NCBI GenBank assembly: GCA_009728235.1
Contig: WNZI01000028.1
Span: 1-42,389 of the forward strand
Direction: 5' to 3'
Source of the DNA: Vibrio cholerae
GTDB lineage: Bacteria; Actinomycetota; Actinomycetes; Actinomycetales; Micrococcaceae
DNA length: 42,389 nucleotides
Part shown: positions 8,012 to 17,129 of the stretch, piece after piece
Layout: each line of letters starts with the position of its first letter
How positions within the stretch are numbered: position 1 is the first letter of the stretch
Program-made: the position numbers and the translations under genes
The notes under the pieces: model-generated
Seen by the model: only the letters and a program-made list of their open reading frames with translations
Told to the model about the DNA's origin: nothing
Database searches by the model: none

Positions 8012-9247
8012 ATGAACGCCACGACCGACGATTCCACCCGCGCAGCGCTTCCGCGGATCTCCCGACGGATCGGCGCCATCGCGGAGTCCGCGACCTTGGC
8101 CGTCGATGCGAAGGCGAAGGCCCTGAAGGCCGCGGGGAGGCCCGTCATCGGCTTCGGCGCGGGGGAGCCCGACTTCCCGACCCCCGACTATGTCGTGGAA
8201 GCAGCGATCGACGCCGCCCGGCAGCCGCGGTTCCATCGCTACTCCCCCGCTGGAGGGTTGCCCGAACTCAAGCAGGCCATCGCCGACAAGACCCTCCGCG
8301 ATTCCGGGTACGCCGTCGATCCCGCGCAGGTCCTCGTGACCAACGGCGGCAAGCAGGCGGTCTACGAGTCCTTCGCGGCCCTGCTCGATCCCGGGGACGA
8401 GGTCCTCGTGCCCACCCCGTTCTGGACCACCTATCCCGAGGCCATCCGCCTCGCGGGCGGTGTGCCGGTCGAGGTGTTCGCCGGTCCGGAACAGGGTTAC
8501 CTCGTCACGGTCGATCAGCTCGAAGCCGCACTCACCCCACGCACGAAGGTCCTGCTGTTCGTGTCGCCGTCGAACCCCACGGGGGCCGTGTACGGTGCCG
8601 ACGCCGTCCGTGAGATCGGCGAGTGGGCAGCCGCGCGCGGACTGTGGGTCGTCACCGACGAGATCTACGAGCACCTCACCTACGACGGCGTTCCGTTCAC
8701 CTCCATCGCCACGGCCGCGCCGTCGCTCGGTGACAGGGTGGTGATCCTCAACGGCGTCGCCAAGACCTACGCCATGACCGGGTGGCGCGTGGGCTGGATG
8801 GTCGGACCCAAGGACCTCATCAAGGCCTCGACCAACCTGCAGTCCCACGCCACCTCGAACGTCTCGAACGTGCCCCAGATGGCAGCCCTGGCCGCGGTCT
8901 CCGGGCCCCTGACCGCGGTCGACGAGATGAAGGTCGCCTTCGACCGCCGCCGGCGGGCCATGGTCTCCGCGCTGAACACCATTCCCGGCGTCGAATGTCC
9001 CACTCCCCATGGAGCGTTCTACGCATATGCGGACGTGCGCAACCTGCTCGGCAGGAACCTCGGCGGGAGCGTACCCACGACGTCGGCGGAACTCGCCGCG
9101 CTGATCCTCGAGAAAGTGGAGGTCGCCGTGGTCCCGGGCGAAGCCTTCGGGCCGAGCGGGTTCCTCCGGTTGTCGTACGCTCTGGGCGACGAGGACCTGG
9201 CAACAGGCGTGGGCAGGCTGCAGGAGTTCCTCGGCTCGGCCCGGTAG
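8012..9247 (+). CDS. Aspartate/aromatic-type PLP-dependent aminotransferase (class I)
   Basis: Fold-type I aminotransferase, 411 residues, most like the AspC/AAT subgroup Ib that moves the amino group between aspartate and 2-oxoglutarate. Visible are [22 protein letters not shown] at the N-terminus, [23 protein letters not shown] (PLP-binding Asn), [13 protein letters not shown] (Asp and Tyr), the Schiff-base lysine in [13 protein letters not shown] (Lys251), and the carboxylate-binding Arg in FLRLSYA. It is divergent from tRNA-Trp-secE. A TAAGCT box at 7971-7976 is a possible -10. Substrate range is inferred from subgroup only. Confidence 0.9.
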   Translation: MNATTDDSTRAALPRISRRIGAIAESATLAVDAKAKALKAAGRPVIGFGAGEPDFPTPDYVVEAAIDAARQPRFHRYSPAGGLPELKQAIADKTLRDSGYAVDPAQVLVTNGGKQAVYESFAALLDPGDEVLVPTPFWTTYPEAIRLAGGVPVEVFAGPEQGYLVTVDQLEAALTPRTKVLLFVSPSNPTGAVYGADAVREIGEWAAARGLWVVTDEIYEHLTYDGVPFTSIATAAPSLGDRVVILNGVAKTYAMTGWRVGWMVGPKDLIKASTNLQSHATSNVSNVPQMAALAAVSGPLTAVDEMKVAFDRRRRAMVSALNTIPGVECPTPHGAFYAYADVRNLLGRNLGGSVPTTSAELAALILEKVEVAVVPGEAFGPSGFLRLSYALGDEDLATGVGRLQEFLGSAR

Positions 9248-9293
9248 GTGCACCGCCGCACGTGCCGGCCGACCGGTTGGGAGTCTGACGGGC

Positions 9294-9980
9294 TCAGAGC
9301 AGCTTGCGCTCCGTCGCCCAGCGGGTGAGTTCGTGGCGCGAGGACAGCTGCAGCTTCCGGAGCACCGCCGACACGTGCGTCTCGACCGTCTTGACCGAGA
9401 TGAACAGCTCTTTCGCCGTCTCCTTGTAGCTGTAGCCGCGGGCGATCAGCCGCATGACCTCGAGTTCACGTGCCGAGAGCCGGTCCAGTTCGTCGTCGAC
9501 GGCGACGGAGGCCGTGCCGAACGCATCGAGGACGAATCCTGCGAGTCTCGGGGAGAAGACGGCGTCGCCCGAGGCGATGCGCTGCACGGCGTCCGTGATC
9601 TCCGGGCCGGAGATGGTCTTGGTGACGTAGCCCCGCGCTCCCGCCCGGATGACGGCGACGACGTCCTCGGCCGAGTCGGAGACGCTCAGGGCGAGGAACC
9701 GCGACGGCGTCCCGAGTCTCGTGCACCGGTGGATCACTTCCGCGCCACCGCCGCCGCGCCCTCCGGGCAGATGTACGTCGAGCAGGACGACGTCGGGCGT
9801 CGTCGCACTGATCACCGCCTCCGCCTCCTCGACCGTGGCAGCCTCACCGAGCACGCGGATGACGGGTCCGAGCGCCGCACGGAGGCCGGAGCGGAAGATG
9901 CCGTGGTCGTCGACGATGACGACGGAGACCGACCCCGGTGGCTGACCGCCCGTCGGCGTGATCTCGCTGTCCACGTCCAC
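9294..9980 (-). CDS. NarL/LuxR-family response regulator (partner of PspC-type kinase)
   Basis: Two-component response regulator of about 228 residues starting at GTG 9980. The receiver domain (about 18-140) shows VVIVDDHGIFRSGLRAAL, the phosphoacceptor Asp in DVVLLDVHLPGG, and the Lys in GYVTKTIS. The C-terminal LuxR helix-turn-helix is RLSARELEVMRLIARGYSYKE, then KTVETHVSAVLRKL. It lies directly downstream of the PspC-domain kinase on the same strand. A PspC-fused kinase with a NarL regulator close to a phosphofructokinase recalls MacRS of Streptomyces, so orthology is plausible but untested. Targets probably include the PspC genes next door. Confidence 0.92.
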   Translation of the reverse strand: MDVDSEITPTGGQPPGSVSVVIVDDHGIFRSGLRAALGPVIRVLGEAATVEEAEAVISATTPDVVLLDVHLPGGRGGGGAEVIHRCTRLGTPSRFLALSVSDSAEDVVAVIRAGARGYVTKTISGPEITDAVQRIASGDAVFSPRLAGFVLDAFGTASVAVDDELDRLSARELEVMRLIARGYSYKETAKELFISVKTVETHVSAVLRKLQLSSRHELTRWATERKLL

Positions 9981-10070
9981 CCCTTCGCTGCCTGTTCGAT
10001 GCCTGCCGCGCCGGCGACCGTCGATTCCTGTCGTTCCGTACGGCTGTCCGGAAGCTCCTGTCCGGTCAGC

Positions 10071-11434
10071 CTAGACCGAACCGGCAGCCGCCCGCGGCAG
10101 GCGAAGCCGCACCTCGGTGCCGTCGGCGTCGCTGCGCAGGTCCGACGAGCCCCCGTGCCGATGCATCCTGCTGTGGATCGACTCCCGGATCCCGAGCCGG
10201 TCCGAGGGGACGGCCGCGGGATCGAAGCCGCTTCCCCGATCGCGGACGAACACCTCGAGGGCGTCGGCGCCGGCTTCGAGGTAGACGGACACGGGCACCC
10301 GTGCGTGCTTGGCCGCATTGAGCATCGCCTCCCGGGCCGCCTGCGCCAGCGCGTCCTCCGCCGGGCCGAGGGCTGCGTCGCCGACGGCGACGACAGCGAC
10401 GGGATGACCATAGGAATCCTCGATCTCACCGGCCATCGTCCGCAGCCGCTCCGCGAGGCTGCCGGGATCCGTCGCCGGGTCGGCGAAGAGCCACTGGCGC
10501 AGCTCCCGCTCCTGCGCACGCGCGAGGCGCAGCACATCGGTCTCCGAGCCGGCGCGGTTCTGGATGAGGGCAAGGGTCTGCAGGACGGAGTCGTGCAGGT
10601 GGGCGGCGATCTCGGCACGCTCGGTCTCCCGGACGCGGGCGGCCCGCTCCGTCTCGAGATCGCGCCACAGGGTGAGGCCCCACGGAGCCAGCACCAGGCC
10701 GACACCAGCGAGGACGGCGAGCACAGCGACCATCGTCGCCATGGTGAGCGACCATGAACCGCTGCTCGACAGCGCGACGAGGACGCCGACGATGACGAGC
10801 ACGATGCCGGCGAGGAGGCGCAGCGCCCCGCCGGCCGCCCGGCGCCGGCGCGATCCATCACCCTCGCGCGCCGCACCTCGTCCAGTTGGGCCCAGGCGAG
10901 GGCGGCTCCGGCCGCCACGACGACGATGGGAACGAGGAAGCCCCAGTTGATGTCCACTCCGAGCAGCTGCACGACGAGCACTGCGGCCACGAGCAGCAAC
11001 GCCGTGCCGAGCAGGACCTCCCGCCTGCCCGCACGCAGTGTCCGCTCGTTCCACGACTCCGCGTCGAACGGACCGGCCACCCGCTCCGCCGCCGGGTCCC
11101 TCGCGACGCCGGCAGTCGGTTGCGGTTGCGGTTGCGGGTGCGGTTGCGGTTGCGGGTGGTGGTCCCCGGCGCCGGCGTCGCGCGTGGTGTTCACCCCGAC
11201 GGCGTTCATGAAGGCGGCAGGGCCGCTCCTGCGCGCGGCCCGGGCGGCGACGTCGGCTGCTGTGGGCACGAAGATCCACAGCCAGGCGTAGAGCAGGAAT
11301 CCCGCACCCGAGGCCAGAGTCAGGAGGACCATCCCGAGGCGCACCCATGAGGCCTTGATCCCCAGGTGCACGGCGAGTCCCGCGCAGACCCCGGCGATGA
11401 CGCCGTCGGACGTGCGCAGCAACGGGAGTCTCAT
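10071..11434 (-). pseudogene. PspC-domain sensor histidine kinase, one-base frameshift near 10835
   Basis: Membrane histidine kinase that would phosphorylate the regulator at 9294-9980. From ATG 11434 it begins with a PspC domain (LLRTSDGVIAGVCAGLAVHLG). A Pro/Gln/His repeat linker follows at about 90-105, then transmembrane segments (VLLGTALLLVAAVLVVQLLG onward). The frame breaks in a GC-rich run at about 10827-10843. The other frame continues with GGALRLLAGIVLVIVGVLVA, the HisKA_3 phosphoacceptor in EIAAHLHDSVLQTLALIQ, and an HATPase domain (AAREAMLNAAKHA, VRDRGSGFD, GIRESI) to 10071. One missing base restores about 454 residues. All kinase motifs are intact on the far side, so a sequencing error is likelier than decay. 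Confidence 0.85.
11117..11158 (-). repeat. Hexanucleotide tandem repeat inside the kinase gene
   Basis: Seven head-to-tail 6-bp units, CGGTTG with two CGGGTG variants (11117-11158). On the coding (minus) strand they give a PQ/PH dipeptide run between the PspC domain and the next membrane segments. Copy-number changes would stay in frame and alter linker length. Confidence 0.9.
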
Positions 11435-11485
11435 GACCTCATCAAAACATGCGGCAGGTCCCGCGATGGGGCTCCCGGAGCGAAA

Positions 11486-11513
11486 TCAGGGCACACTCAG
11501 GGTCGAATCAGGG
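11486..11513. promoter_or_regulatory. Three TCAGGG direct repeats at 11-bp spacing (candidate operator)
   Basis: TCAGGG occurs at 11486-11491, 11497-11502 and 11508-11513, exactly 11 bp apart (one helical turn), in the 125-bp gap between the divergent PspC kinase and PspC protein genes. Direct repeats on one helix face suit cooperative binding of a NarL-type regulator such as the one encoded at 9294-9980. The role is inferred; the spacing is seen. Confidence 0.55.
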
Positions 11514-11559
11514 TAGGCCCCGATAGCCGCACGGGTCCCTCCGCCGGAAGGATGGGGAC

Positions 11560-13104
11560 ATGACCTCAGCACCAGCACCAGGCGGGCCGTCCTGGCAGGA
11601 TGAACCGACCGCTTCCTCCCCCGCGGGTCGCCCCGCATCGTCGTCCTTCTTCCAGTGGATCCGCGGCCTCGACATCACCCGTACCCCTGATCGCTGGGTA
11701 GGCGGGGTCGCGGGGGCCGTTTCCCTGCGCACGGGTCTCGATCTGGCCCTCGTCCGCGGACTCATCGTGATCCTCGCGGTGTTCGGGGGCATCGGTGTCC
11801 TCCTGTACGGATTGGCCTGGGCACTGCTGCCTGAACCCGACGGGCGGATCCACGTCGAGGAAGCCGGCCGCGGCTCCTGGACCTCCGGCCTGACCGGGGC
11901 AGCCGCACTCGTGGTGATGGGCCTGTGGCGTCCCAACCTGCCCTTCCTCGGCGACGGAGGCGCGGGGGGGCTGCTGTGGTCACTGTTCTGGATCGGCGCC
12001 GTCGTCCTCTTCGTGTACTGGATCGTCAACCGCCCCAGGGGACGGGCGCGGACGGCAACAGCCGATGACCGTCCGCTCCATCCGACAGGTGCCCGTGCGT
12101 CCACTCCTCCCGGCAACGCCACGGGGCCCACCGCCTCCACATCCCCTCCTGCCGGGTCTGCCGCCGGCACTGCCTACGCTCCCGACGGCACCTCGGAGGA
12201 ACCCTCCACGACGCGGGCCGGCTCGGACGACGGGACGGCTGATACCGTGCCCCTCTCCACGCAGGCGGATACTCTGCCCTATCCGCTGCCCTACCAGCCC
12301 GGCCGCACCGCCTGGTCAGGAGCCGACTATCCTGCTCCGGAGTATCCCGCTCCGGTCTTCTCGGGGCCCGTTGCCGGCCCGCCCCGGAAGGCGGCCCCCT
12401 GCCGTCCGGCCCGACCCTCGGGATCGGCCACCGCACTCCTGATCGGTGGGGCGGTCACCATCGCCGCCCTGCTGTTCGCGCTGGACTACCTCGACATCCT
12501 CGCTCTCTCCGATCCGGCGGTCGTGGCCCTCTCCGCAGCCGCGATCGTCCTCGCCCTCGGGATCATCGCGCTCGGTATGCGGGGCCGCACGTCCGGGATG
12601 GTCGGTCTCTCGGCTGCGCTTGCCACCATCGCCGCGCTCGTCGCCTCCCTGGGCGTCGTAGGAGGTACGTGGATCGTCGCCCAGGACAACACGAGCACCC
12701 CGACCTCGGTGCGGGTGGCCTCGGAGGGCTACAGCGTCCTGGCGGCAGAGACCACGATCGATCTCACCGCTCTCCCCCCGCTCTCCAATGACGCCGTCGT
12801 CCCGGTCAGCGCACTGGTCAGCGACGTGACGGTGCGTGTACCGGCGGACGTACCCGTCCAGGTCCGGACGAGGATGGCGCTCGGCACCGCGGACGCGGAC
12901 GGCACGACCCGGAACGACGGCGGAGCCGCTCCCGGCGACGGGGGTGTCCTGCTCCTGGGCACGGACGACCTCAATTCCGACGCCACCGGCCCGGCCCTCA
13001 TTCTCGACGTGCGCGCCGCCCTCAGCGACGTGACCATCACCGAGGGTGCCACCGGCACCCCGGCACGGAACGACGGAACCACCCCGACAGGAGCTGCACC
13101 ATGA
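11560..13104 (+). CDS. PspC-domain membrane protein
   Basis: A 514-residue protein with a PspC domain at about 36-93 (GLDITRTPDRWVGGVAGAVS, LVRGLIVILAVFGGIGVLLY). More transmembrane segments follow, then a Pro/Thr/Ser-rich linker (about 160-275), a second set of three or four membrane helices (about 285-380), and a C-terminal extracytoplasmic region with repeated SDVTVRVPADVPVQVRTRM-like beta strands resembling toastrack/LiaF-type envelope-stress domains. ATG 11560 follows GGAAGGATGGGG. It is divergent from the PspC-type kinase and overlaps the next gene by 4 nt. By analogy with Lia/Psp systems it may set signalling through the kinase; this is inference. Confidence 0.85.
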   Translation: MTSAPAPGGPSWQDEPTASSPAGRPASSSFFQWIRGLDITRTPDRWVGGVAGAVSLRTGLDLALVRGLIVILAVFGGIGVLLYGLAWALLPEPDGRIHVEEAGRGSWTSGLTGAAALVVMGLWRPNLPFLGDGGAGGLLWSLFWIGAVVLFVYWIVNRPRGRARTATADDRPLHPTGARASTPPGNATGPTASTSPPAGSAAGTAYAPDGTSEEPSTTRAGSDDGTADTVPLSTQADTLPYPLPYQPGRTAWSGADYPAPEYPAPVFSGPVAGPPRKAAPCRPARPSGSATALLIGGAVTIAALLFALDYLDILALSDPAVVALSAAAIVLALGIIALGMRGRTSGMVGLSAALATIAALVASLGVVGGTWIVAQDNTSTPTSVRVASEGYSVLAAETTIDLTALPPLSNDAVVPVSALVSDVTVRVPADVPVQVRTRMALGTADADGTTRNDGGAAPGDGGVLLLGTDDLNSDATGPALILDVRAALSDVTITEGATGTPARNDGTTPTGAAP

Positions 13105-13364
13105 GCACCACCATCCCGAAGCCCGCGCGCCGCCCCCGCGTGACCACGATCGTCTGGGGATCCGTGATCCTCGCGATCGCCCTCCTGCTGCTCATCAGCC
13201 AGTTCGTCGCCCTGGCCGTCGACCCCGTGGTGGTGGCACTCGGCCTGCTCGTCGGTGTGGGGCTGGCCCTCGTGATCGGAGGCGCCCTGTCACTGCGCTC
13301 GCGGACCGCAGAGGACCACCGGGACGACGACCCGCTCCGCGATCACGAAGCGACGCCATACTGA
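13101..13364 (+). CDS. Small two-helix membrane protein
   Basis: An 87-residue protein overlapping the PspC gene by ATGA, so translation is coupled. After a basic N-terminus (KPARRPRVTTIVWG) there are two hydrophobic segments, SVILAIALLLLISQFVALAV and VVVALGLLVGVGLALVIGGA, then a charged tail (RTAEDHRDDDPLRDHEA). I do not recognise a named family. The position between two PspC genes suggests a part in the same envelope-stress module. Confidence 0.8.
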   Translation: MSTTIPKPARRPRVTTIVWGSVILAIALLLLISQFVALAVDPVVVALGLLVGVGLALVIGGALSLRSRTAEDHRDDDPLRDHEATPY

Positions 13365-13434
13365 GGCAGACGCCCTCACCAGCACCCCGACCCGTATCTC
13401 ACGCAGCACCTCACCCCGTACCGAAAGGCACACC

Positions 13435-13680
13435 ATGCAGTCCTTCTACCGAGCTCTCCGTTCCTCCCCGATCAAGCGCGCTCCCGGCGGGATCCTCGGG
13501 GGGATAGCCTCCGGTATCGCCCGGCAGTACGGCTGGCGCGTGAGCTACGTCCGGATCGCGATGCTGCTCAGTTTCCTGCTCCCGTTCATCGGCCTCCCGC
13601 TCTACCTGGTCCTCTGGCTCCTGCTGCCCACCACGGACGGCGACATCGCCCTGGAGAAGCTCCTGGCCGCCGCCCGGTAG
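13435..13680 (+). CDS. Small PspC-domain protein
   Basis: An 81-residue stand-alone PspC domain: LRSSPIKRAPGGILGGIASG, then YVRIAMLLSFLLPFIGLPLY and LVLWLLLPTTDG. It covers nearly the whole protein, with a short cytoplasmic tail. GAAAGG precedes ATG 13435. It is the third PspC domain encoded in 4 kb and is followed by a terminator. Stand-alone PspC proteins act as membrane partners of stress systems in other bacteria. Confidence 0.9.
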   Translation: MQSFYRALRSSPIKRAPGGILGGIASGIARQYGWRVSYVRIAMLLSFLLPFIGLPLYLVLWLLLPTTDGDIALEKLLAAAR

Positions 13681-13696
13681 CGGATCGCACCCCAGG

Positions 13697-13728
13697 AGGG
13701 GCATCGGCGCTCCGGCGTCGATGCCCCT
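13697..13728 (+). terminator. Terminator hairpin after the PspC gene
   Basis: A 10-bp perfect stem, AGGGGCATCG paired with CGATGCCCCT, with a 12-nt loop that can add further GC pairs, 16 nt beyond the stop at 13680. It is followed by TTCCCGTCGTC rather than a pure T run, as is common in high-GC actinobacteria. Confidence 0.7.
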
Positions 13729-13750
13729 TCCCGTCGTCTGACCTGCAAGT

Positions 13751-14569
13751 ATGGATGGCGTGCCGAGAACCACCGCTGTCCGCAGCTTCCCCCGCCTGCT
13801 CATCGCGTCCTGCATCTTCCTGTTCATCTCGGGATACTTCGTGGTGCGCTTCCCGGACGTCGAGGGCGCGAGCTATGCCTCCTACGGCTTCAACCTGCTG
13901 ATCGCCCTACCCGCCTTCATCGCGCTGGTGCGGCAGTTCGGTGCGGCGAGGGGTGCCGCGACGCTCGTGGTGGTGTCGGTGTTCGGGTACCTCATCGAGG
14001 GATTCGGTGTGGCCACGGGGTACCCCTACGGCGGGTTCCACTACGGCGACGCCATGGGGCCGAGGATCTTCGACCTCGTGCCGTACCTGCTGCCCCTCTC
14101 CTACGTCCCGCTCGTCATCGGCGCCGTGGCCATGGTGTCGGGCGGCGGGCGGGCCGTGCAGAGGATCGTGCTCGGCGGCCTCCTGCTCGTCGTGATCGAC
14201 GGCGTGCTCGACCCCGGCGCCGTGTCCCTGGGCTTCTGGATCTGGCCCGGAGGAGGTCCCTACTACGGGGTACCACTGACGAACTACGTCGGGTGGCTCG
14301 TGTCGGGGTTGATCGCAGCAGCACTCGTCACCTGGATCGGAGGCCGGCGCCTGACCGCCGTCCCGCTGCGGCCGGGCCTGCTGGACAGCCTGCTCGTCTC
14401 GATGTTCCTGTGGCTGGGCGTGTGCATCTTCTCGGGACTCGTGTTCCCGGCCGTCCTGGCGGCGGCGCTGATCGCCCTGATCGGACGGCGTCGGCTCCGG
14501 CTCTCCCGGGCACTGGTCGACCCGACCGGGTCCTCCCCCGGAGCTCCCACGGAAGCCCGTCTCAGCTGA
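13751..14569 (+). CDS. cruF: CruF-family carotenoid hydratase (bisanhydrobacterioruberin hydratase type)
   Basis: A polytopic membrane protein of about 272 residues with seven or so hydrophobic segments. Family-typical polar motifs include GYLIEGFGVATGYPYGGFHY, LVPYLLPLSYVPL and GVLDPGAVSLGFWIWPGGGP-type blocks. CruF adds water across the psi-end double bonds, the last step to the C50 carotenoid bacterioruberin in haloarchaea. It converges on a CrtD-like desaturase and a lycopene elongase, the same three functions that make bacterioruberin in haloarchaea. No clear ribosome-binding site precedes ATG 13751, so the exact start is uncertain. The hydratase role is inferred from family and neighbours. 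Confidence 0.82.
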   Translation: MDGVPRTTAVRSFPRLLIASCIFLFISGYFVVRFPDVEGASYASYGFNLLIALPAFIALVRQFGAARGAATLVVVSVFGYLIEGFGVATGYPYGGFHYGDAMGPRIFDLVPYLLPLSYVPLVIGAVAMVSGGGRAVQRIVLGGLLLVVIDGVLDPGAVSLGFWIWPGGGPYYGVPLTNYVGWLVSGLIAAALVTWIGGRRLTAVPLRPGLLDSLLVSMFLWLGVCIFSGLVFPAVLAAALIALIGRRRLRLSRALVDPTGSSPGAPTEARLS

Positions 14570-14612
14570 CCACACCCGCGCGGCGGATCCGGTCGGGGAC
14601 GCTCGCGCGGCC

Positions 14613-16039
14613 TCAGACGGCAGGGCCGAGGCGTGCCAGGAGCTTCTGCGTGGACATCATCGCCCCGCCGAGGACAGCGGGCAGGCCGCCGCCGGGATGC
14701 ACCGACGCACCGACGCGCCACAGCCACGGGCGCAGCGGATCCGAGTAGGGCGGGACATGGAACGGTCCGCTCATCCAGGCGGGGCGGACCGCGCCGTAGA
14801 GCGCTCCGCCGGCCGAGCCGCGTTCGCCGAAGTAGCCCGGGTCGAGGATCTCGTGGGTGTCGAAGTAGTTCTCAACGGGCTCAGGCAGCCCGAGCACCCG
14901 CGTGGTGCGGTCGAGTTCGCGACGGACGAAAGGATCGGCCAGCGAGTACGTCCTGCCGTTGGCCGGCGCGGTGAGGAGCAGCGCGAGCGTCGCGGACTCG
15001 TTCGGGTACACGCCGTGTGCAGGGTAGTAGTTGGCGAAGGCCATGGTCTGCTCGGGTTCGTTCCCCGCTTCGAGGCTCGCGTACAGGGCTTCCGGATCAT
15101 CCGGCATGACCACCCCGTGCCGTGGCGTTCCCGCCGGCAGCGGCCGCTTCAGGACGGCATAGATGCCGACGGCCGAGCAGGTGAGCCTCCGTGGGATACG
15201 CGGGGCACGTCCGGAGAGAAGGCCGGCGAGGCGGTGCGCGTCGAGACCGCTCACGACGGCGTCGGCGGGGTATGTTCCCTCCGCTGTCGTCACGCGCCGC
15301 CGACCGACGCGCTGCACGGCCTCGCCGGTGCGGATCTCGACTCCGGCGGTGACGGCGAGGCGCTCGAGGGCCAGCACGAGCTCGTAGATCCCACCGGCCG
15401 GGATCCAGACGCCGTCGTGGGCCATGATCGCCGGCATGCTCGCGTACAGCGCGGGCGTGCGGGTCGGGCTGACGCCCGCGTTGAGCGTGTGGATGGCGAT
15501 GACCTCGCGCAGGCCGTCGGGCAGCCAGGACAGGCTGTCGAGGTAGCTGCGCGTCGTCAGCCGCCGGCCGTAGAGGCCGCCGAGCTTCGCCAGCGCGGGA
15601 TACGAGGCCGCGTCGAGCGCCCGGTCGTCAGCAGTCGTGACACGTCCGCGCCGAGGACGCCGTGCTCCCCGGCGAAACGCATCCACGCGTCATGCCACGG
15701 GTGCCCCACAGGAACGGGCAGGGCACACTCCTGTCCCTGGTAGTAGTAGGTACCGACGTCCGGCAGGCGCTCGAGCCGGAGGCCGGCGATGTCGGCTGCA
15801 GGTACGGACCCCGAAGGACCCATGGCGTCGAGTCTCGTGAGCAGTTCCTGCCACACCGACGGGAAGGTGAAGAGCGACGGTCCCGTGTCCATGCGCTGCC
15901 CGGCGACCTCGACGCGCCGACTCTTGCCACCCACGTGATCGGAGGCCTCGAGCAGGGTGACGCTGTGTCCGGCGCGCCCGAGCAGCGCCGCCGCGGTGAG
16001 CCCACCGATGCCACCTCCGACGACGACGACGCGGCTCAT
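14613..16039 (-). pseudogene. crtD: CrtI/CrtD-family carotenoid desaturase, one-base frameshift near 15630
   Basis: FAD-dependent carotenoid desaturase. ATG 16039 starts SRVVVVGGGIGGLTAAALLG (dinucleotide fold) and continues with VGGKSRRVEVAGQRMDTGPS to GADVSRLL, where the frame is lost at about 15630. The other frame resumes with ADDRALDAASYPALAKLGG and includes the FAD-contacting HPGGGLPAVLGG at the end. One missing base restores about 475 residues, the normal family length. Because it is coupled by ATGA to a lycopene elongase and faces cruF, a 3,4-desaturase (CrtD) role in bacterioruberin synthesis is more likely than primary phytoene desaturation. CrtI itself cannot be excluded without a phylogeny. 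Both halves look well conserved, so error rather than decay is suspected. Confidence 0.8.
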
Positions 16040-16901
16040 CGGGAGAGACCCAGCGTGAGGCCGACGACGAGCTGGACGCCGGCGACGGTACCGGCGACGT
16101 AGGGGAAGGCGATCGAGTAGCGGTAGAGCCGGTGGCCGGTCTCGGGACGCGGGTCCCGGTACAGCCACGCCAGGAGCCACCCCGCGATCAGGGCGTTCAC
16201 GACCGCGACGGGGATGTTCACGAGGGCGAAGCAGACCGTGGAGATCGCCCACCAGGCACCACTCCACGCGACGACCCCGCGGGGACCGAGCCGCACCGCC
16301 GTCGTCGTGATGCCCACTCCCCTGTCCTCGTCGATGTCCTGGACGGCGTCGTAGGTGTGCTTCGCAGCGCTCCAGGCCATGAGGCCGACGGCGGCCGCCC
16401 AGACCGGCTCGGACCCGAGGGCATAGGGCAGGAAGACGAGCGGGAAGGCGTAGGCCGCGTTGCTCACGGAATCGAGGTAGGGGCGCGCCTTGAACCGCAG
16501 CGGTGGGGCCGAGTAGAAGACGAAGACGAGGGCGTACAGCGCGATCCAGGCGAGCGCGCCGGCGGCAGGGTGATCGCGAACCAGCCCAGGAACGGCACGT
16601 TGGTCGCGATGACCGCGATCCAGATGGCGCGCACTTCCGACGACCTGATCCTGGCGCCCTCGAGGGACCCCTTGCGCGGGTTGAGGGCGTCGGTGTCCTG
16701 GTCGAAGATGTCGTTGACACCGTAGATGAGCAGGTTGAACGGCAGCGTGAGCCACACGAGGAGCGCGAGGGCCTCCACCTGCCAGAAGGTCCCGGTCAGC
16801 CACATCCCGACGACGCCGGTACCGAACGTGTTGATCCAGAGAACCGGCCGGGAGATGGAGACCATGCGCAGCGCCGCTGGCGCGATACCTGCCTGGGGCA
16901 C
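16036..16901 (-). pseudogene. lyeJ: UbiA-type lycopene elongase, one-base frameshift near 16561
   Basis: A membrane prenyltransferase that adds C5 units to lycopene, giving C50 carotenoids (called CrtEb, LbtB or LyeJ in different organisms). GTG 16901, preceded by GAGGAGG, starts PQAGIAPAALRMVSISRP. The first Asp-rich motif NDIFDQDTDALNPRK follows. At about 16561, within CCGCCGGCGC, the frame breaks. The next frame gives GALAWIALYALVFVFYSAPP, RFKARPYLDSVSNAAYAFP and the second motif DAVQDIDEDRG. Restoring one base yields about 288 residues, the usual UbiA size, with eight or nine helices. It overlaps the desaturase by 4 nt. If the break were real, the strain could not make C50 carotenoids by this route. 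Confidence 0.83.
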
Positions 16902-17129
16902 TGCGGGCGTCCTCCTCGGACCTACGGGGCGCACGACCGGCGGGACTCGTACCCGCGTGCACCGGATGATCCCAGCCTACGTCGTCGCGCAGACGTCGAA
17001 CGCTCCCACCGGCCGGCCGCCGTAACGCGAACGGATCCTGCTGCCCGCCTGTGTCTAGAATCATAGTTGGGCCCGACGGAGTGCTCCTGAAGGACCACCC
17101 ACCCCCTCGTCAAAGGAACTCCACCCCAC

